The notes under the pieces were generated by a model. That model was not told the origin of the DNA. It did no database searches and was given only the letters and a program-made list of their open reading frames with translations. Position numbers and translations under genes: made by a program. 32,207 nt of DNA from Chloroflexota bacterium (lineage in GTDB: Bacteria > Chloroflexota > UBA11872): contig JAJDUU010000004.1 of NCBI GenBank assembly GCA_022826485.1, forward strand, positions 1 through 32,207. Reading direction: 5' to 3'. How positions within the stretch are numbered: position 1 is the stretch's first letter; every line of letters begins with the position of its first letter. Below are positions 13,748 to 21,721 of this stretch, piece after piece.

Positions 13748-15306
13748 TCGATCGGGTCGAAGAAGGTCAGGTCCTGCCCGAAGTTGTCCATGGCCTCCAC
13801 CGCGTCGCCCCGCAGTCTGACCCGAATGTCGCGCGTGCGGTGCCGCAGAACGATCTCGTGAGTCGGTGGATCGAGCCTGAACGCGATACGCCGGGCGTAC
13901 GGCGGCTCAGCCACCATGAGATAGCGCCCCGTGCGCGGCGCGGTCGCGACCGCGCCCTCAACCACGACGTCGTCCGGGTCCGCCCACGCGGGCACCCGAA
14001 CGAAGAGCGGCCCCGGACGCTTGATCGTGACGCCGAGCACGCCGCTGGGATAGGGCGACTCGACTTCAATGTCCTCGGTGCGGTGGTCGAACAGCAGGTT
14101 GACCCAGTGGCCCGCGGCGTCAAACCGGGTTATGTCGCGGTAGGCCTCGCACAGCGATGCCACGGCACCACCGACGATGTCCATGTTGAAGGAGATGCGG
14201 TCGGCCTCGACCGGCCGATGACCGTACGGCGCGGGGAATCCGAAGGCCCCCAGGTGACGCCGGGCCACGTCGCGGCGACCATCGCCGCCTCCCGGATCGG
14301 ACGGCTCGGCGATCCACGACACGTCGCGCAGCTGGCTCGGCAGCAGATGCCCGCGCAGGATGCGCTCGGCGTCGTCGAATGCCTCGGGGTAGCCCCAGCG
14401 GCCCAGAATCAGCGCCGTTTCCAGAATGTCGCCGGTGTTGTTGACCTCGCCAAAGTCGGGCTCCGCGTCCGGCAGGCTGCTCTCGATGACCCAGCCAAGC
14501 TGGTCTCGGATCTCCCACAGCCCGCGGCTGTAGAACGTCCGCACGCGCTCCATGAGCGGCGCGTCGTTGAGCAGGTCGGCGAGCTGCGCCAGCGAGGACA
14601 TGACGCAGGTGGTGGAGTGCGTGTGCGGGCCGAAGCGCTCCGTGGAGTAGCTGCCGTCCGCCGTGAAGTGGTCCGTCACCGCCTTGTCCTTGAGCCGGAT
14701 GGCCAACTCCAGCGCCGGACCGTAGCCGGTCGCGCGGTAGTACTTCACGAGCGGGCCGATGGCGCGCCCCAGCCCCCGAATGAACGTGGTTTCGACCTTC
14801 ACGTCGATGCCGTGGTCGCGGGCGGCGCCTTCGTAGTCCCAGTCGCGGTCGGGATCCCACAGCTCGTTGATCGCCGCGATGCTCGCCTCGGCCACGTCAT
14901 GCGCCTGCGCGGAGTGCCGGAATTGCGCCAGGGCATAGAGCGCGTGGAAGCCTTCGCGCACGTTGTGCGGGCGGAGGTTCACCAGCGGACCGTCCATGCG
15001 TTCGCGGTTGAGCGGCAGCGGCAGTGGGCCGCTATAGGAAAAGAATGCCGCCCGCGCGTGCTTATTGACCGCCGCTTCGTCGATGGGAAAGCCCAGGGAC
15101 TCGGCCGTCAGCAGCGCGTTGAGATGCCGTCCGGGGACGTGGGCTTCCGAGTGCACGGAGCTGAATGCGAGACGCGGGTCGGGCCACACCACGGAGCCAA
15201 AAAACGGGATGTCGTCGTCGTCCGCGTTGAACACGCTCGCCATCGTCCGCGTGCCCGCCTCGATGGCGGCGGCGATATCGGTGGTGTTGACGTTGCGCAG
15301 CTTCAT
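13744..15306 (-). CDS. Six-hairpin glycosidase-like protein (GH127-like)
   Basis: 520-aa cytoplasmic protein without a signal peptide. The N-terminal two thirds looks like an alpha/alpha barrel with repeated helical hairpins (EGFHALYALAQF, GPALELAIRLKDKAV, LMERVRTFYSRGLWEI). The C-terminal third is a beta-sandwich with the segment PLFVRVPAWADPDDVVV, which strongly recalls the RIPSWA segment of GH127-type beta-L-arabinofuranosidases. Conserved-looking His, Asp and Glu residues (FGPHTHSTTC, GEVNNTGDILET) could form the active site. Exact family and substrate are uncertain, since the GH127 zinc-cysteine motif is not obvious. Fits intracellular breakdown of imported oligosaccharides. Confidence 0.65.
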   Translation of the reverse strand: MKLRNVNTTDIAAAIEAGTRTMASVFNADDDDIPFFGSVVWPDPRLAFSSVHSEAHVPGRHLNALLTAESLGFPIDEAAVNKHARAAFFSYSGPLPLPLNRERMDGPLVNLRPHNVREGFHALYALAQFRHSAQAHDVAEASIAAINELWDPDRDWDYEGAARDHGIDVKVETTFIRGLGRAIGPLVKYYRATGYGPALELAIRLKDKAVTDHFTADGSYSTERFGPHTHSTTCVMSSLAQLADLLNDAPLMERVRTFYSRGLWEIRDQLGWVIESSLPDAEPDFGEVNNTGDILETALILGRWGYPEAFDDAERILRGHLLPSQLRDVSWIAEPSDPGGGDGRRDVARRHLGAFGFPAPYGHRPVEADRISFNMDIVGGAVASLCEAYRDITRFDAAGHWVNLLFDHRTEDIEVESPYPSGVLGVTIKRPGPLFVRVPAWADPDDVVVEGAVATAPRTGRYLMVAEPPYARRIAFRLDPPTHEIVLRHRTRDIRVRLRGDAVEAMDNFGQDLTFFDPID

Positions 15307-15354
15307 GGGATAGTCGCGAACCTACGGCCCAGCCTGGGAGTATAGGCCCGCCCC

Positions 15355-15981
15355 ATGTCCGGGGACGCTCACGCCACGACGGACGAGCACCGCCAGGCGT
15401 TGGCGCAGCCGCCGCCGACGCTTCGGGGGCATGAGGTCACGCTCCGGGGACCGCGCCTGCTGCTGCGCCCGCTGACGGAAAACGACTGGGCGCCGCTGCT
15501 GGCCTGGAACAACGACCCCAAGGTGCTCGCGTGTGCCGAGGGCGACGAGATCGAGTCGCGCACGCTGGACGAGGTGCAGCGCATCTATCGCGCGATATCC
15601 GTTAACGCGCACTGCTTTCTCATGGAGCTGGACGGCAGGCCCGTCGGTGAGTGCTGGCTGCAGCGCATGAACCTGCAGCGGCTCGTGGCGCGTCATCCCG
15701 GTGAAGACGTGCGGCGCGTCGACATTGCCATCGGCGTGCCGGCGCTGTGGGGACAGGGATTGGGCCGCGAGGCGGTGAGGCTGCTGCTGGACTTTGGGTT
15801 CCACCGCGAGCGTGTGGACGTCATCTACGCGTGCGTCGACGCGGGGAACGTGCGCAGCCGGCGGATGTTCGAGTCGCTGGGGTTTGCGGTCGGCGCCGAA
15901 AGCAACTCCGCTGCCGGATTGAGTGCGGATGCCGAGCTCGACATGATGCTCACCAGGTCCAACTTCGAGGCGGCCGGATGA
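15355..15981 (+). CDS. GNAT N-acetyltransferase (RimJ/RimL-like)
   Basis: 208-aa acetyl-CoA dependent transferase. After a short variable start come the RimJ-type strand LRGPRLLLRPLTENDW, the cofactor loop IGVPALWGQGLGREAV (Q/R-x-x-G-x-G/A signature), and the C-terminal CVDAGNVRSRRMFESLGF with the conserved N and Y/F positions. It starts 48 nt from the divergent glycosidase-like gene. The substrate (protein N terminus, amino acid, amino-sugar or drug) cannot be told from sequence. No ribosome site is clear, so an internal start is possible. Confidence 0.85.
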   Translation: MSGDAHATTDEHRQALAQPPPTLRGHEVTLRGPRLLLRPLTENDWAPLLAWNNDPKVLACAEGDEIESRTLDEVQRIYRAISVNAHCFLMELDGRPVGECWLQRMNLQRLVARHPGEDVRRVDIAIGVPALWGQGLGREAVRLLLDFGFHRERVDVIYACVDAGNVRSRRMFESLGFAVGAESNSAAGLSADAELDMMLTRSNFEAAG

Positions 15982-16030
15982 GCCGCAACGGTAGCTTCCG
16001 ACGCGGGGCGACTAGGCCAGGAGCAGTGCG

Positions 16031-16063
16031 TCCCTGGATTCCGGCGTCCGCCGGAATGACGAA
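16031..16063. repeat. REP-like palindromic repeat, copy E, inverted
   Basis: Stem ATTCCGGC / GCCGGAAT (16038-16045 and 16050-16057) with a GTCC loop, in inverted orientation. It lies between the converging acetyltransferase and EamA transporter genes and could act as a shared 3' hairpin. Confidence 0.85.
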
Positions 16064-16083
16064 TGGCGGGATCGGCGCGCGGC

Positions 16084-16977
16084 TCACAGGTTGACCAGCA
16101 CCAGACCGACCAGCGCCGCCGCGATTCCGACCAACGTGACCGGCCCGTGACGTTCGCGCCAGACGATCCAGCCGGCCAGGGTGATGAGGAGCACGGTGCC
16201 CGCGCTGTGCACGGGAAAGGCCACCGCGCCGGGCACCTCGCCCAGCGCGGCCAGAAACACCCACAGCTGCACCACGTTGCACAGGCCCAGGCCGACGCCC
16301 ATCACGATCGGCAGCGGGATCCATGACAGCGCGCCGGCCTGTCCCTGCGGACGCAGCGGCGGACCCGGACCCTCGCGCCAGCGTCGGATGGCGAGCGTCG
16401 CGCCCGCCGTCACCGTTGCGCCCGCGAACGTCGCCAGCACGAACGCATCGCGATCCGTGGCGGGCGTGATTTCGCTGACGACCTTCCACGAGATCAGCGT
16501 GCCCGCGGTGAATCCCAGCAGCCCAACCACCACCGCCCAATAGAGGCCCACCCGCGCCGCAGGCAGCATGGGCATGCGGCGATAGGCGATCAGGGGCGCG
16601 GCGACCACGAGCAGCGCAATGCCGACAAGCGTGACCGCCTTGGCCGGCTCGCCAAACACCGCCAGCGACACCGTGATCGGGGCCAGCAGCGCCAGCGAGC
16701 CGAGCGCGAAGGTGACGCCCACGCCCCGCTGTCCGAGCATGAAGTACTGCAAGACGATGAGCACGGCGAACCCGACGCCGTTGAGCGCGCCCACCCAGTA
16801 GGTGAGCGCCGACGCTTCCCAGCCGCCCCGCGCCGCCACCCACACCAGCGCCATGAGTGCGGCGACCAGGTAGTTGGTGCCGGCCACAAAGAAGTAGTGC
16901 CCGCGCCGCCGCTGCGCCGCGCGCTGAATCAGCCCAAACGACACCGCCAGCGCCACGGCTGCCACGAGGTATCCCAT
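16084..16977 (-). CDS. EamA/DMT-superfamily membrane transporter
   Basis: 297-aa polytopic protein with ten predicted helices in two similar halves, the layout of the drug/metabolite transporter superfamily. Each half ends in the typical pattern of a small-residue helix and a short loop, e.g. LAVFGEPAKAVTLVGIALLV and WIVWRERHGPVTLVGIAAAL. Members move metabolites such as amino acids, nucleosides or sugars, often as exporters. The location is the cytoplasmic membrane. It is a single-gene unit; the substrate is unknown. Confidence 0.85.
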   Translation of the reverse strand: MGYLVAAVALAVSFGLIQRAAQRRRGHYFFVAGTNYLVAALMALVWVAARGGWEASALTYWVGALNGVGFAVLIVLQYFMLGQRGVGVTFALGSLALLAPITVSLAVFGEPAKAVTLVGIALLVVAAPLIAYRRMPMLPAARVGLYWAVVVGLLGFTAGTLISWKVVSEITPATDRDAFVLATFAGATVTAGATLAIRRWREGPGPPLRPQGQAGALSWIPLPIVMGVGLGLCNVVQLWVFLAALGEVPGAVAFPVHSAGTVLLITLAGWIVWRERHGPVTLVGIAAALVGLVLVNL

Positions 16978-17043
16978 AACGGCGGATAGGCTCCCATATC
17001 AGGACGGCCGGGCGACATGCGACGTGCCGATCCGCTCTGCGTG

Positions 17044-17064
17044 GGGCGGCTCCAGTGGCCGCCC
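17044..17064. repeat. GC-rich hairpin upstream of the EamA gene
   Basis: GGGCGGC / GCCGCCC, 7-bp stem with a 7-nt loop. It resembles another dispersed repeat type (compare 20630-20648), inserted in a 293-nt gap without genes. Confidence 0.5.
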
Positions 17065-17081
17065 GTCCCTATCGGGTAGCC

Positions 17082-17260
17082 AATATTCACTCTCCCCACC
17101 GGGGGGAGGACTAGGGCCTGCCCCGAACTCGTTACGGGAGTGAGGGGGATTCGACCGACCCTGCCGCCTCTTCCGCGAAACCGATGCGCACCGCGTGCCG
17201 TCGTCGTCTGTCCGACTCCCTCTCCCCTCTGTGGGAGAGGGTTGGGGTGAGGGGGTTGGA
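17082..17260. repeat. CCCTCTCCCC-type repeat pair
   Basis: Two degenerate members of a second repeat type: CTCTCCCCACCGGGGGGAGG at 17091-17110 followed by GGGAGTGAGGGGG, and CCCTCTCCCCTCTGTGGGAGAGGG near 17218-17241 followed by GGGGTGAGGGGG. Such CT/GA hairpins are common between genes in many GC-rich genomes. No gene was found in 16978-17270. Confidence 0.65.
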
Positions 17261-17270
17261 AATACGCCGC

Positions 17271-17852
17271 CTACTCGCTCCCGAGATCGATCCGCACCAC
17301 GTGGCGTCGTCGTCCCAGCGGTCCCAACTCACGCGCGTCCACCGCCTGGAACATGGGCGGGAATCCGCCAAAGCCGTAGCTCGGCGAGTCCGGATCGACC
17401 GGATAAGCCTCAACCGCCGCCGCGCCCTGCTCCTGGGCATAGTCGAGCGCCGCCCGCAGCAGGCGCGACGCCAGGCCGCTCCCGCGCAACCGCCGCGGCA
17501 CGAAGAAGCACGTGAGCGCCCAGACCGATGCATCGTCGGAGCAGGCGGCGCCGGGGATCGCCGAGGTGTTGGGCCGCGCAAACGTGGACCGCGGCGCGAT
17601 CGAGCACCAGCCGACAGGATCATCGCCGGCGTAGGCCAGTAGCCCCACTGGCACACCCGCCATCACGCGCGACCGCATGCCCTCTTTCCAAGTCGTTCGA
17701 TCCAGCCGCCGGTTCTCCTCCGGCGTCGCCCGATAGGGCATGCACCAGCAATACGACGGCCCGCCCCGCGACTCGAACAGCCGCTCGAAGTCAGTCCAGT
17801 TCGAGGCCGCAACCGGCCGAAATGTCAGGTCGGCGGGCAGTGATTCACGCAT
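17271..17852 (-). CDS. GNAT N-acetyltransferase
   Basis: 193-aa GNAT-fold protein. The N-terminal part (FRPVAASNWTDFERLFESRG, CWCMPYR) and the acetyl-CoA loop FVPRRLRGSGLASRLLRAAL with R-x-x-G-x-G/A are clear. The final segment (DSPSYGFGGFPPMFQAVDAR) is usual for the group annotated as GNAT proteins near 200 aa with a CWCM motif. ATG 17852 begins the standard N terminus. Substrate unknown. It diverges from the toxin-antitoxin patch that starts at 17953. Confidence 0.88.
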   Translation of the reverse strand: MRESLPADLTFRPVAASNWTDFERLFESRGGPSYCWCMPYRATPEENRRLDRTTWKEGMRSRVMAGVPVGLLAYAGDDPVGWCSIAPRSTFARPNTSAIPGAACSDDASVWALTCFFVPRRLRGSGLASRLLRAALDYAQEQGAAAVEAYPVDPDSPSYGFGGFPPMFQAVDARELGPLGRRRHVVRIDLGSE

Positions 17853-17908
17853 GCGTCAACCCTAGCGATCTGGGCCGCCCGGCACACCTGGTCGAGCGGG
17901 CGAGTAAT

Positions 17909-17925
17909 GTGTATCGCGCGTACAC
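17909..17925. promoter_or_regulatory. Palindrome upstream of the 66-aa antitoxin-like gene
   Basis: GTGTA-TCGCGCG-TACAC, 5-bp arms with an alternating CG centre, 27 nt before the ATG. It overlaps TAATGT, a possible -10 box, as expected for an autoregulatory operator. Confidence 0.4.
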
Positions 17926-17952
17926 CCTGCTAGCCGCAGGCCGAGAGTCCCG

Positions 17953-18153
17953 ATGTCCAGAGTTCAGTCGAGCATCCCTGAGGACGACCGCGACCGGTCT
18001 GTACAACGGGCGGGACCGTTCAATTCCCCGGAGGACCTTCGGAGGTTCTTCGACGAGTGCGACACCCGCCGCAGTGCCGGTACGGAACCCGATTGGGACG
18101 AGCACCTGCGCACGATCGAAGCCTCGCAGGCGGCGGGACTTCCCAACGATTGA
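17953..18153 (+). CDS. 66-aa antitoxin-like protein
   Basis: A small acidic protein: SPEDLRRFFDECDTRR, then EPDWDEHLRTIEASQAAGL. The short W.EHL..IE.S...G tail is typical of antitoxins encoded before VapC toxins. Its TGA overlaps by two bases a TTG that opens a PIN-type start (TFVDTDLRIFA), exactly the arrangement of a coupled pair. The toxin that follows is truncated, so this may be the surviving half of a broken system. There is no clear DNA-binding domain; identification rests on context and the tail. Confidence 0.6.
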   Translation: MSRVQSSIPEDDRDRSVQRAGPFNSPEDLRRFFDECDTRRSAGTEPDWDEHLRTIEASQAAGLPND

Positions 18154-18266
18154 CCTTCGTCGACACCGATCTGCGCATTTTCGCCGTTGGGGCGGGGAGC
18201 TCGAAGTTCAGTGGGTGGCCTGAGTCAGGGCGCGGGTCATTGGGCTGTGAAGCACAGAATATGTGA
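18150..18266 (+). pseudogene. Truncated PIN-domain toxin
   Basis: From TTG 18150 the frame reads MTFVDTDLRIFAVG, a clear VapC N terminus (normally FVDTN.L.YA), then runs through unrelated residues to TGA 18264-18266. Only the first catalytic Asp remains; the E and D motifs are gone. It shares two bases with the antitoxin-like gene's stop. Interpreted as a toxin inactivated by a deletion that joined it to the next locus. Confidence 0.6.
18245..18257. promoter_or_regulatory. Palindromic operator candidate of the RHH/PIN pair
   Basis: CTGTG-AAG-CACAG, a perfect 5-bp inverted repeat, 19 nt before the antitoxin ATG. A further TGTGAA half-site lies at 18262-18267. RHH antitoxins bind such sites. 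Confidence 0.45.
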
Positions 18267-18276
18267 AACTGTGACA

Positions 18277-18627
18277 ATGAAGAACATCACGGTCTCCGTG
18301 GACGAAGGCACCTACCGGCGCGCCCGCATTCGCGCGGCGGAGTTGGACACGTCGGTCTCGGCTCTGGTGCGCGGCTATCTCAGGAGCCTGGTGGAGGGTG
18401 GCGAGAGCACCCCGCCAAGCGTTGGCGTGGAGATGGGCGCAGAAGCCGAGACGCCGCTGCAGCGCCGCCGGCGCCAGCTTGGCGAGATGTTTGCGGACTT
18501 CGACCGACGCGGCGTGGGCCTGGATCCGCGGGACAACCTGCCGCGGGAGGAGCTGTACGACCGCGCTCGGGCCAGGGCGGAGATCGCCGCATCGGCAGCG
18601 GAGCGGCCGACGCAGACGGGCGAGTAA
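18277..18627 (+). CDS. Ribbon-helix-helix antitoxin (VapB-type)
   Basis: 116-aa antitoxin. The start at ATG 18277 gives MKNITVSVDEGTYRRARIR, a beta strand then helix, followed by DTSVSALVRGYLRSL, the classic RHH fold. The remainder is charged, with LGEMFADFDRRG and a likely toxin-wrapping tail. The toxin begins 5 nt after its stop. Upstream palindromes suit autorepression. Confidence 0.88.
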   Translation: MKNITVSVDEGTYRRARIRAAELDTSVSALVRGYLRSLVEGGESTPPSVGVEMGAEAETPLQRRRRQLGEMFADFDRRGVGLDPRDNLPREELYDRARARAEIAASAAERPTQTGE

Positions 18628-18632
18628 CCGTT

Positions 18633-19055
18633 GTGCGCTTGGTCGATACCAACGTGCTCATCTACGCGGCGAGCCCGGCAACCGTCGAGCCTGACAAGCG
18701 CCGTCGGGCGCGACAACTCCTGACGCAGCCTGACCTTGCCGTGTCGGTGCAGGTGCTGCAAGAGTTCTATCACCAGGCGACGCGTCCGACGCGGCCGGGT
18801 CGGTTGACTCACCGTCAGGCGGTGCGCTTTCTTGAGCCCATTCTGAGATTTCCGATTCAGGCCATGACGCTTGAGGTATTTGCTTCCGCCGTTGCCAACA
18901 GCCAACGGTTCCAGCTGTCGTATTGGGACGGGGCGATCCTCGCCGCTGCGCGCGCCGCTGGGTGCGACGCGGTGTATTCCGAGGACTTGAACCCGGAGCA
19001 GGACTATGACGGCCTGCGCGTGATCAATCCGTTTCGCGAGGCCTTGGCGACGTGA
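18633..19055 (+). CDS. PIN-domain toxin (VapC-like RNase)
   Basis: 140-aa PIN ribonuclease starting at GTG 18633. The acidic residues are D5 (LVDTNVLIYA), E44 (VLQEFYHQ), D99 (SYWDGAILAAA) and D118 (YSEDLN). All are present, so it should be active. It forms a pair with the RHH antitoxin 5 nt upstream and is the only intact toxin in this patch. Confidence 0.92.
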   Translation: MRLVDTNVLIYAASPATVEPDKRRRARQLLTQPDLAVSVQVLQEFYHQATRPTRPGRLTHRQAVRFLEPILRFPIQAMTLEVFASAVANSQRFQLSYWDGAILAAARAAGCDAVYSEDLNPEQDYDGLRVINPFREALAT

Positions 19056-19134
19056 GCCTGCACAGGACCGAATTCGGCAAGGGCTCGTTGGCAATCAAAA
19101 TAGGGTCGTCATCTGGTGCGGGAGGATGCCGCCC

Positions 19135-19299
19135 GTGAAGCGGTCCCGGCAGATCAAGCCGACAAGCAATGCGCAGACCGAGCAGACCCTGGCTCTGCTG
19201 GAGATCCTGGCCCTGGGCGACCGCCAGATCGCCGCGGGTAGAGTGCAACCCGCCGCCGAGATAATCGCGCGGCTGCGAGAGCGGCGACCGACCGGCTGA
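19135..19299 (+). CDS. Orphan small antitoxin-like protein
   Basis: A 54-aa frame from GTG 19135 (ATG 19126 touches the GGGAGG site, so is less likely) to TGA 19297-19299. The sequence TLALLEILALGDRQIAAGRV, then AAEIIARLRER, matches the C-terminal pattern of small antitoxins (LL..L..GD..I..GR..PA.E....L). An N-terminal DNA-binding part is absent and no toxin is adjacent. It may be a fragment or a solitary antitoxin of the same patch. The preceding gap 19056-19134 holds only its leader. Confidence 0.5.
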   Translation: MKRSRQIKPTSNAQTEQTLALLEILALGDRQIAAGRVQPAAEIIARLRERRPTG

Positions 19300-19308
19300 C
19301 CTAGCTGC

Positions 19309-20124
19309 CTACGCCGCTACATCCTCGGCGTCTGCCCCGCAGAGGTAGCGCCACCAGTCATCGCGGACGGCGGCGACCTGGTCGCTGGAGGAGCCTTGCC
19401 AGGCGTGGCGGTTCACGTTGTCGCGGAACAACTCCCACATTTCGAGGCTGTCCCAACCGGTGGCGTCGAAGTGTCCGCGCTGCGGCTCGGCGGGGTGGTA
19501 GCGCACCTTGAACATGAAGCGCGGCTGGTCGGTCAGGTTCGGCTGAGCGCAGTGCCAGACCGCATCGTGGATGAAGGCGATGCGCCCGCCCGGTCCGGCG
19601 AGGTGCTTCTGCCCGGCAATGTTGCGATAGCGCGAGATGTCGTGGCCCACCTGGCGCAGGTGCGATCCGGGCAGGATCAGCGTGGGGCCCATCTCGCGCG
19701 GGACGTCGTGGGTGAAGTAGGCGATCAGGATGTTGAAGCGGTAGAAGTCATCGCGCGTGAGCCGCCGCCCGGCCCGATCGTGATCGACGTGCCAGGACTG
19801 GGCGCTTCGCTGGCCCGCGGGCGTGATGTGCAAATACGAGTGGTCGTGGATGTAGGACGGGCCGAGCAGGCTGGCCAGGATCGCCTTGAAGCGCGGCAGC
19901 TCCAGCACGGCCTGCGTGGCGGGCGAGGTGTCCAGGAACGCGTCGGGAATCTTGGGCTCCCAGCGGGCATCGGTGGGCGCGCGAAGCTGCTCCTCGTGCA
20001 CCGCGGCGTTCAGGTCCTCCGGCACCAGGTCGTCGAACTCGATGAAGCCGTCCATGACGAACTGCGCCATCTGGCGCATATCCAGTCGTTCAGCGGTCTC
20101 GGCGGTCGCGGCGGCGGTAGTCAT
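19309..20124 (-). CDS. Phytanoyl-CoA dioxygenase (PhyH) family protein
   Basis: 271-aa Fe(II)/2-oxoglutarate dioxygenase with the jelly-roll fold. The iron triad is H112-x-D114 (SWHVDHD) and H191 (DAVWHCAQPN). R202 (QPRFMFKVRY) probably binds 2-oxoglutarate. Members of this large bacterial family hydroxylate many small molecules, so phytanoyl-CoA need not be the substrate. Its ATG overlaps the TGA of an 89-aa gene (ATGA), so the two are coupled. Confidence 0.92.
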   Translation of the reverse strand: MTTAAATAETAERLDMRQMAQFVMDGFIEFDDLVPEDLNAAVHEEQLRAPTDARWEPKIPDAFLDTSPATQAVLELPRFKAILASLLGPSYIHDHSYLHITPAGQRSAQSWHVDHDRAGRRLTRDDFYRFNILIAYFTHDVPREMGPTLILPGSHLRQVGHDISRYRNIAGQKHLAGPGGRIAFIHDAVWHCAQPNLTDQPRFMFKVRYHPAEPQRGHFDATGWDSLEMWELFRDNVNRHAWQGSSSDQVAAVRDDWWRYLCGADAEDVAA

Positions 20125-20390
20125 GGGGCAGGCACCATCCTCTCCAGCACGAATTCATGGTCGAGGTAACCGGGATCGAGCTCGTTGGGCGGCTGCGGTA
20201 GCTGAATGACACGCCAACCGTCGCGCATGGCGTCCACCACGGTGGCGTAGGGCGGTTCGTCGGCGTCGCCGGTCCTCATCTGTTCGTCACTGGGCAGCGT
20301 GCCGTCGAACAGCGCCCAGGCCACCACGGACGACGTGAGGTTGAGATTGTTCGCATGCAGGATGAGGATTTGCTGGCGTTGCTCGGCCAT
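20121..20390 (-). CDS. 89-aa hypothetical protein coupled to PhyH gene
   Basis: A small soluble protein that ends in the PhyH start codon. It has a first strand RQQILILHANNLNLTSSVVA, a middle acidic stretch with DADEPPYATVVDAMRDGW and a last segment ELDPGYLDHEFVLERM. The order of strand, helix and strand and the spacing suggest a genuine compact domain. The gene overlap suggests a partner or regulator of the dioxygenase. I do not recognise a family. A palindrome with a GATAAT-like box lies about 67 nt upstream of its ATG. Confidence 0.7.
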   Translation of the reverse strand: MAEQRQQILILHANNLNLTSSVVAWALFDGTLPSDEQMRTGDADEPPYATVVDAMRDGWRVIQLPQPPNELDPGYLDHEFVLERMVPAP

Positions 20391-20456
20391 TTGACCCTCG
20401 TCTCGATCCCGGAGGATTCACGTTCGCCGGATCGCGGCGACGCGCCGGGGACATTA

Positions 20457-20471
20457 TCCAACGTTATTGGA
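20457..20471. promoter_or_regulatory. Palindrome upstream of the 89-aa/PhyH operon
   Basis: TCCAA-CGTTA-TTGGA with 5-bp arms. On the minus strand it runs directly into GGATAATG, a good -10 box, so a bound repressor would block the operon promoter. Confidence 0.45.
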
Positions 20472-20536
20472 CTTGCGTGCGGGGCAATCCCGGTCACCCC
20501 TCACCGTTTCCCATTGGAGAGCTGTTGCGAACACTC

Positions 20537-20597
20537 TCCGTCATTCCGGCGAAGAGCCTGCGCCGTACTCGATACGGGGCCGGAATCCAGTCCGGTC
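20537..20597. repeat. REP-like repeat, copy F, long subtype
   Basis: CGTCATTCCGGCGAAGAGCC ... GGGGCCGGAATCCAG with a nested CCGTACTCGATACGG hairpin. The reverse complement of copy D (12611-12663) matches it almost base for base. Confidence 0.8.
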
Positions 20598-20629
20598 GAA
20601 CCTGAGGGGTGCTGGACATTTCGCGTAGA

Positions 20630-20648
20630 GGCGGGTCTCAGGCCCGCC
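20630..20648. repeat. GC-rich hairpin of a third repeat type
   Basis: GGCGGG / CCCGCC with a 7-nt loop, set in GTAGAGGCGGGTCTCAGGCC, a form that looks like a dispersed hairpin repeat. Confidence 0.5.
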
Positions 20649-20704
20649 CCACACCCGGCTATGCACGCGTCTCCGTTGAGAGAGGGGACCGGACCGTGGC
20701 CAGC

Positions 20705-21613
20705 TCAAGGGCCCGCGGCGGCCGCCTGAACCGCCCGGCGCAGGCCCATAAACGAGTCGTGGGAGTTTTGCGCGCGGCTGCGGCCTTCCGGGTGCCAGTG
20801 GGTTTCCAGGCTGATATGGCCGCTGTAGCCGTCGTCCAGGAGGGCGCGCATCTGACCCGGCCAGTTGAGGCTGCCCTGGCCGATGGCCGTCCAGGCGGTG
20901 AGGCCCGTCTCGGCATTGGCCACCGTGGCGTCCTTGGCGTGGACGTGCACCATCCAGGGCTTGACTGCCTCGTAGCCCGCCCGAAAGTCATCGCCGCCGC
21001 TGACGAAGTCGTTGGCGGGGTCCCAGATGGCGCGCACGGCCGGATGGTCCACGGCCGCCAGAATCGCCGCCGTGTTTACGCCCGTGTTGCCGAAGCAGCT
21101 ACGCACGTTCTCCACGCACAGCGTGAGGCCGAGATCCTCGGCTCGGCGGGCGGCATCGAGCAGAATCGCGCGGATCGCGGCCAGGCGCACGGCGGGAAGG
21201 CCGCCGCCGTCGGGCAATCGGGGGCTGGGATTGTCGCCGCCCACGTCGCGGCGTCCCGTGAAGAGCCGCACGCGCGGACAGGCGATGGCCGCGGCGAAAT
21301 CCATCGCCGCTTCGAGCTCGTCTAGGTGCTCGCGCCAGCCGGCCAGCGAGGCGATGTCGTCGGGGTCGGCGTCGGCCAATCGCAGAGCCTTGAACGCCGG
21401 CGAAAGCACCATGGCCGGTTCGAGTTTCGTGTCTTGCAGGGCGTCGCACACCCGCGCGTGGTCGTCGGCGCCCGCCGTCTCGATGGGCACGCCCCACACC
21501 GTGTCGAGCTCCAGCGCCGACATGCCGTGCGTCCGAGCAAACGACATGGACTCGTCCAGGTCGTCGCTGACTTCGTTGACCACCAGGCTGTAGGTGAACG
21601 AGTGGTTGGGCAT
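20705..21613 (-). CDS. Sugar phosphate isomerase/epimerase (AP-endonuclease 2 fold)
   Basis: 302-aa TIM-barrel protein of the xylose-isomerase-like family. Metal and substrate residues are seen as E in LCVENVRS, D in IWDPANDF, H-x-H in MVHVHAKDA, and E in HISLETHWH. Members isomerise or epimerise keto-sugars and inositol derivatives. It is cytoplasmic and likely part of the sugar catabolic set of this region. The substrate is not determined. ATG 21613 starts at the common NHSFTYSL segment; an APH-type kinase gene diverges from it. Confidence 0.85.
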   Translation of the reverse strand: MPNHSFTYSLVVNEVSDDLDESMSFARTHGMSALELDTVWGVPIETAGADDHARVCDALQDTKLEPAMVLSPAFKALRLADADPDDIASLAGWREHLDELEAAMDFAAAIACPRVRLFTGRRDVGGDNPSPRLPDGGGLPAVRLAAIRAILLDAARRAEDLGLTLCVENVRSCFGNTGVNTAAILAAVDHPAVRAIWDPANDFVSGGDDFRAGYEAVKPWMVHVHAKDATVANAETGLTAWTAIGQGSLNWPGQMRALLDDGYSGHISLETHWHPEGRSRAQNSHDSFMGLRRAVQAAAAGP

Positions 21614-21721
21614 GCCAGGCGGCCCTAAGTGTGGCTTGATCGGACGTCGCAGCCGGAGTGTAGTTGTCCGGGGCGTGCAAAGTTGCAGCGATCTCTGTAG
21701 ACCTGCGTGCGAGCTCAGGGT

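Larger units (their letters stand above)
20391..20704. other. Gene-free spacer with operator-like palindrome and repeats
   Basis: No gene is supported in these 314 nt. They contain a palindrome at 20457-20471, a long-subtype REP repeat at 20537-20597 and a GC hairpin of a third repeat type at 20630-20648. Confidence 0.65.

Noticed and set aside
13840-15345. Long plus-strand frame opposite the glycosidase-like gene
   Set aside because: Arg/Val/Asp-rich antisense shadow; the minus frame has a recognisable fold and ends.
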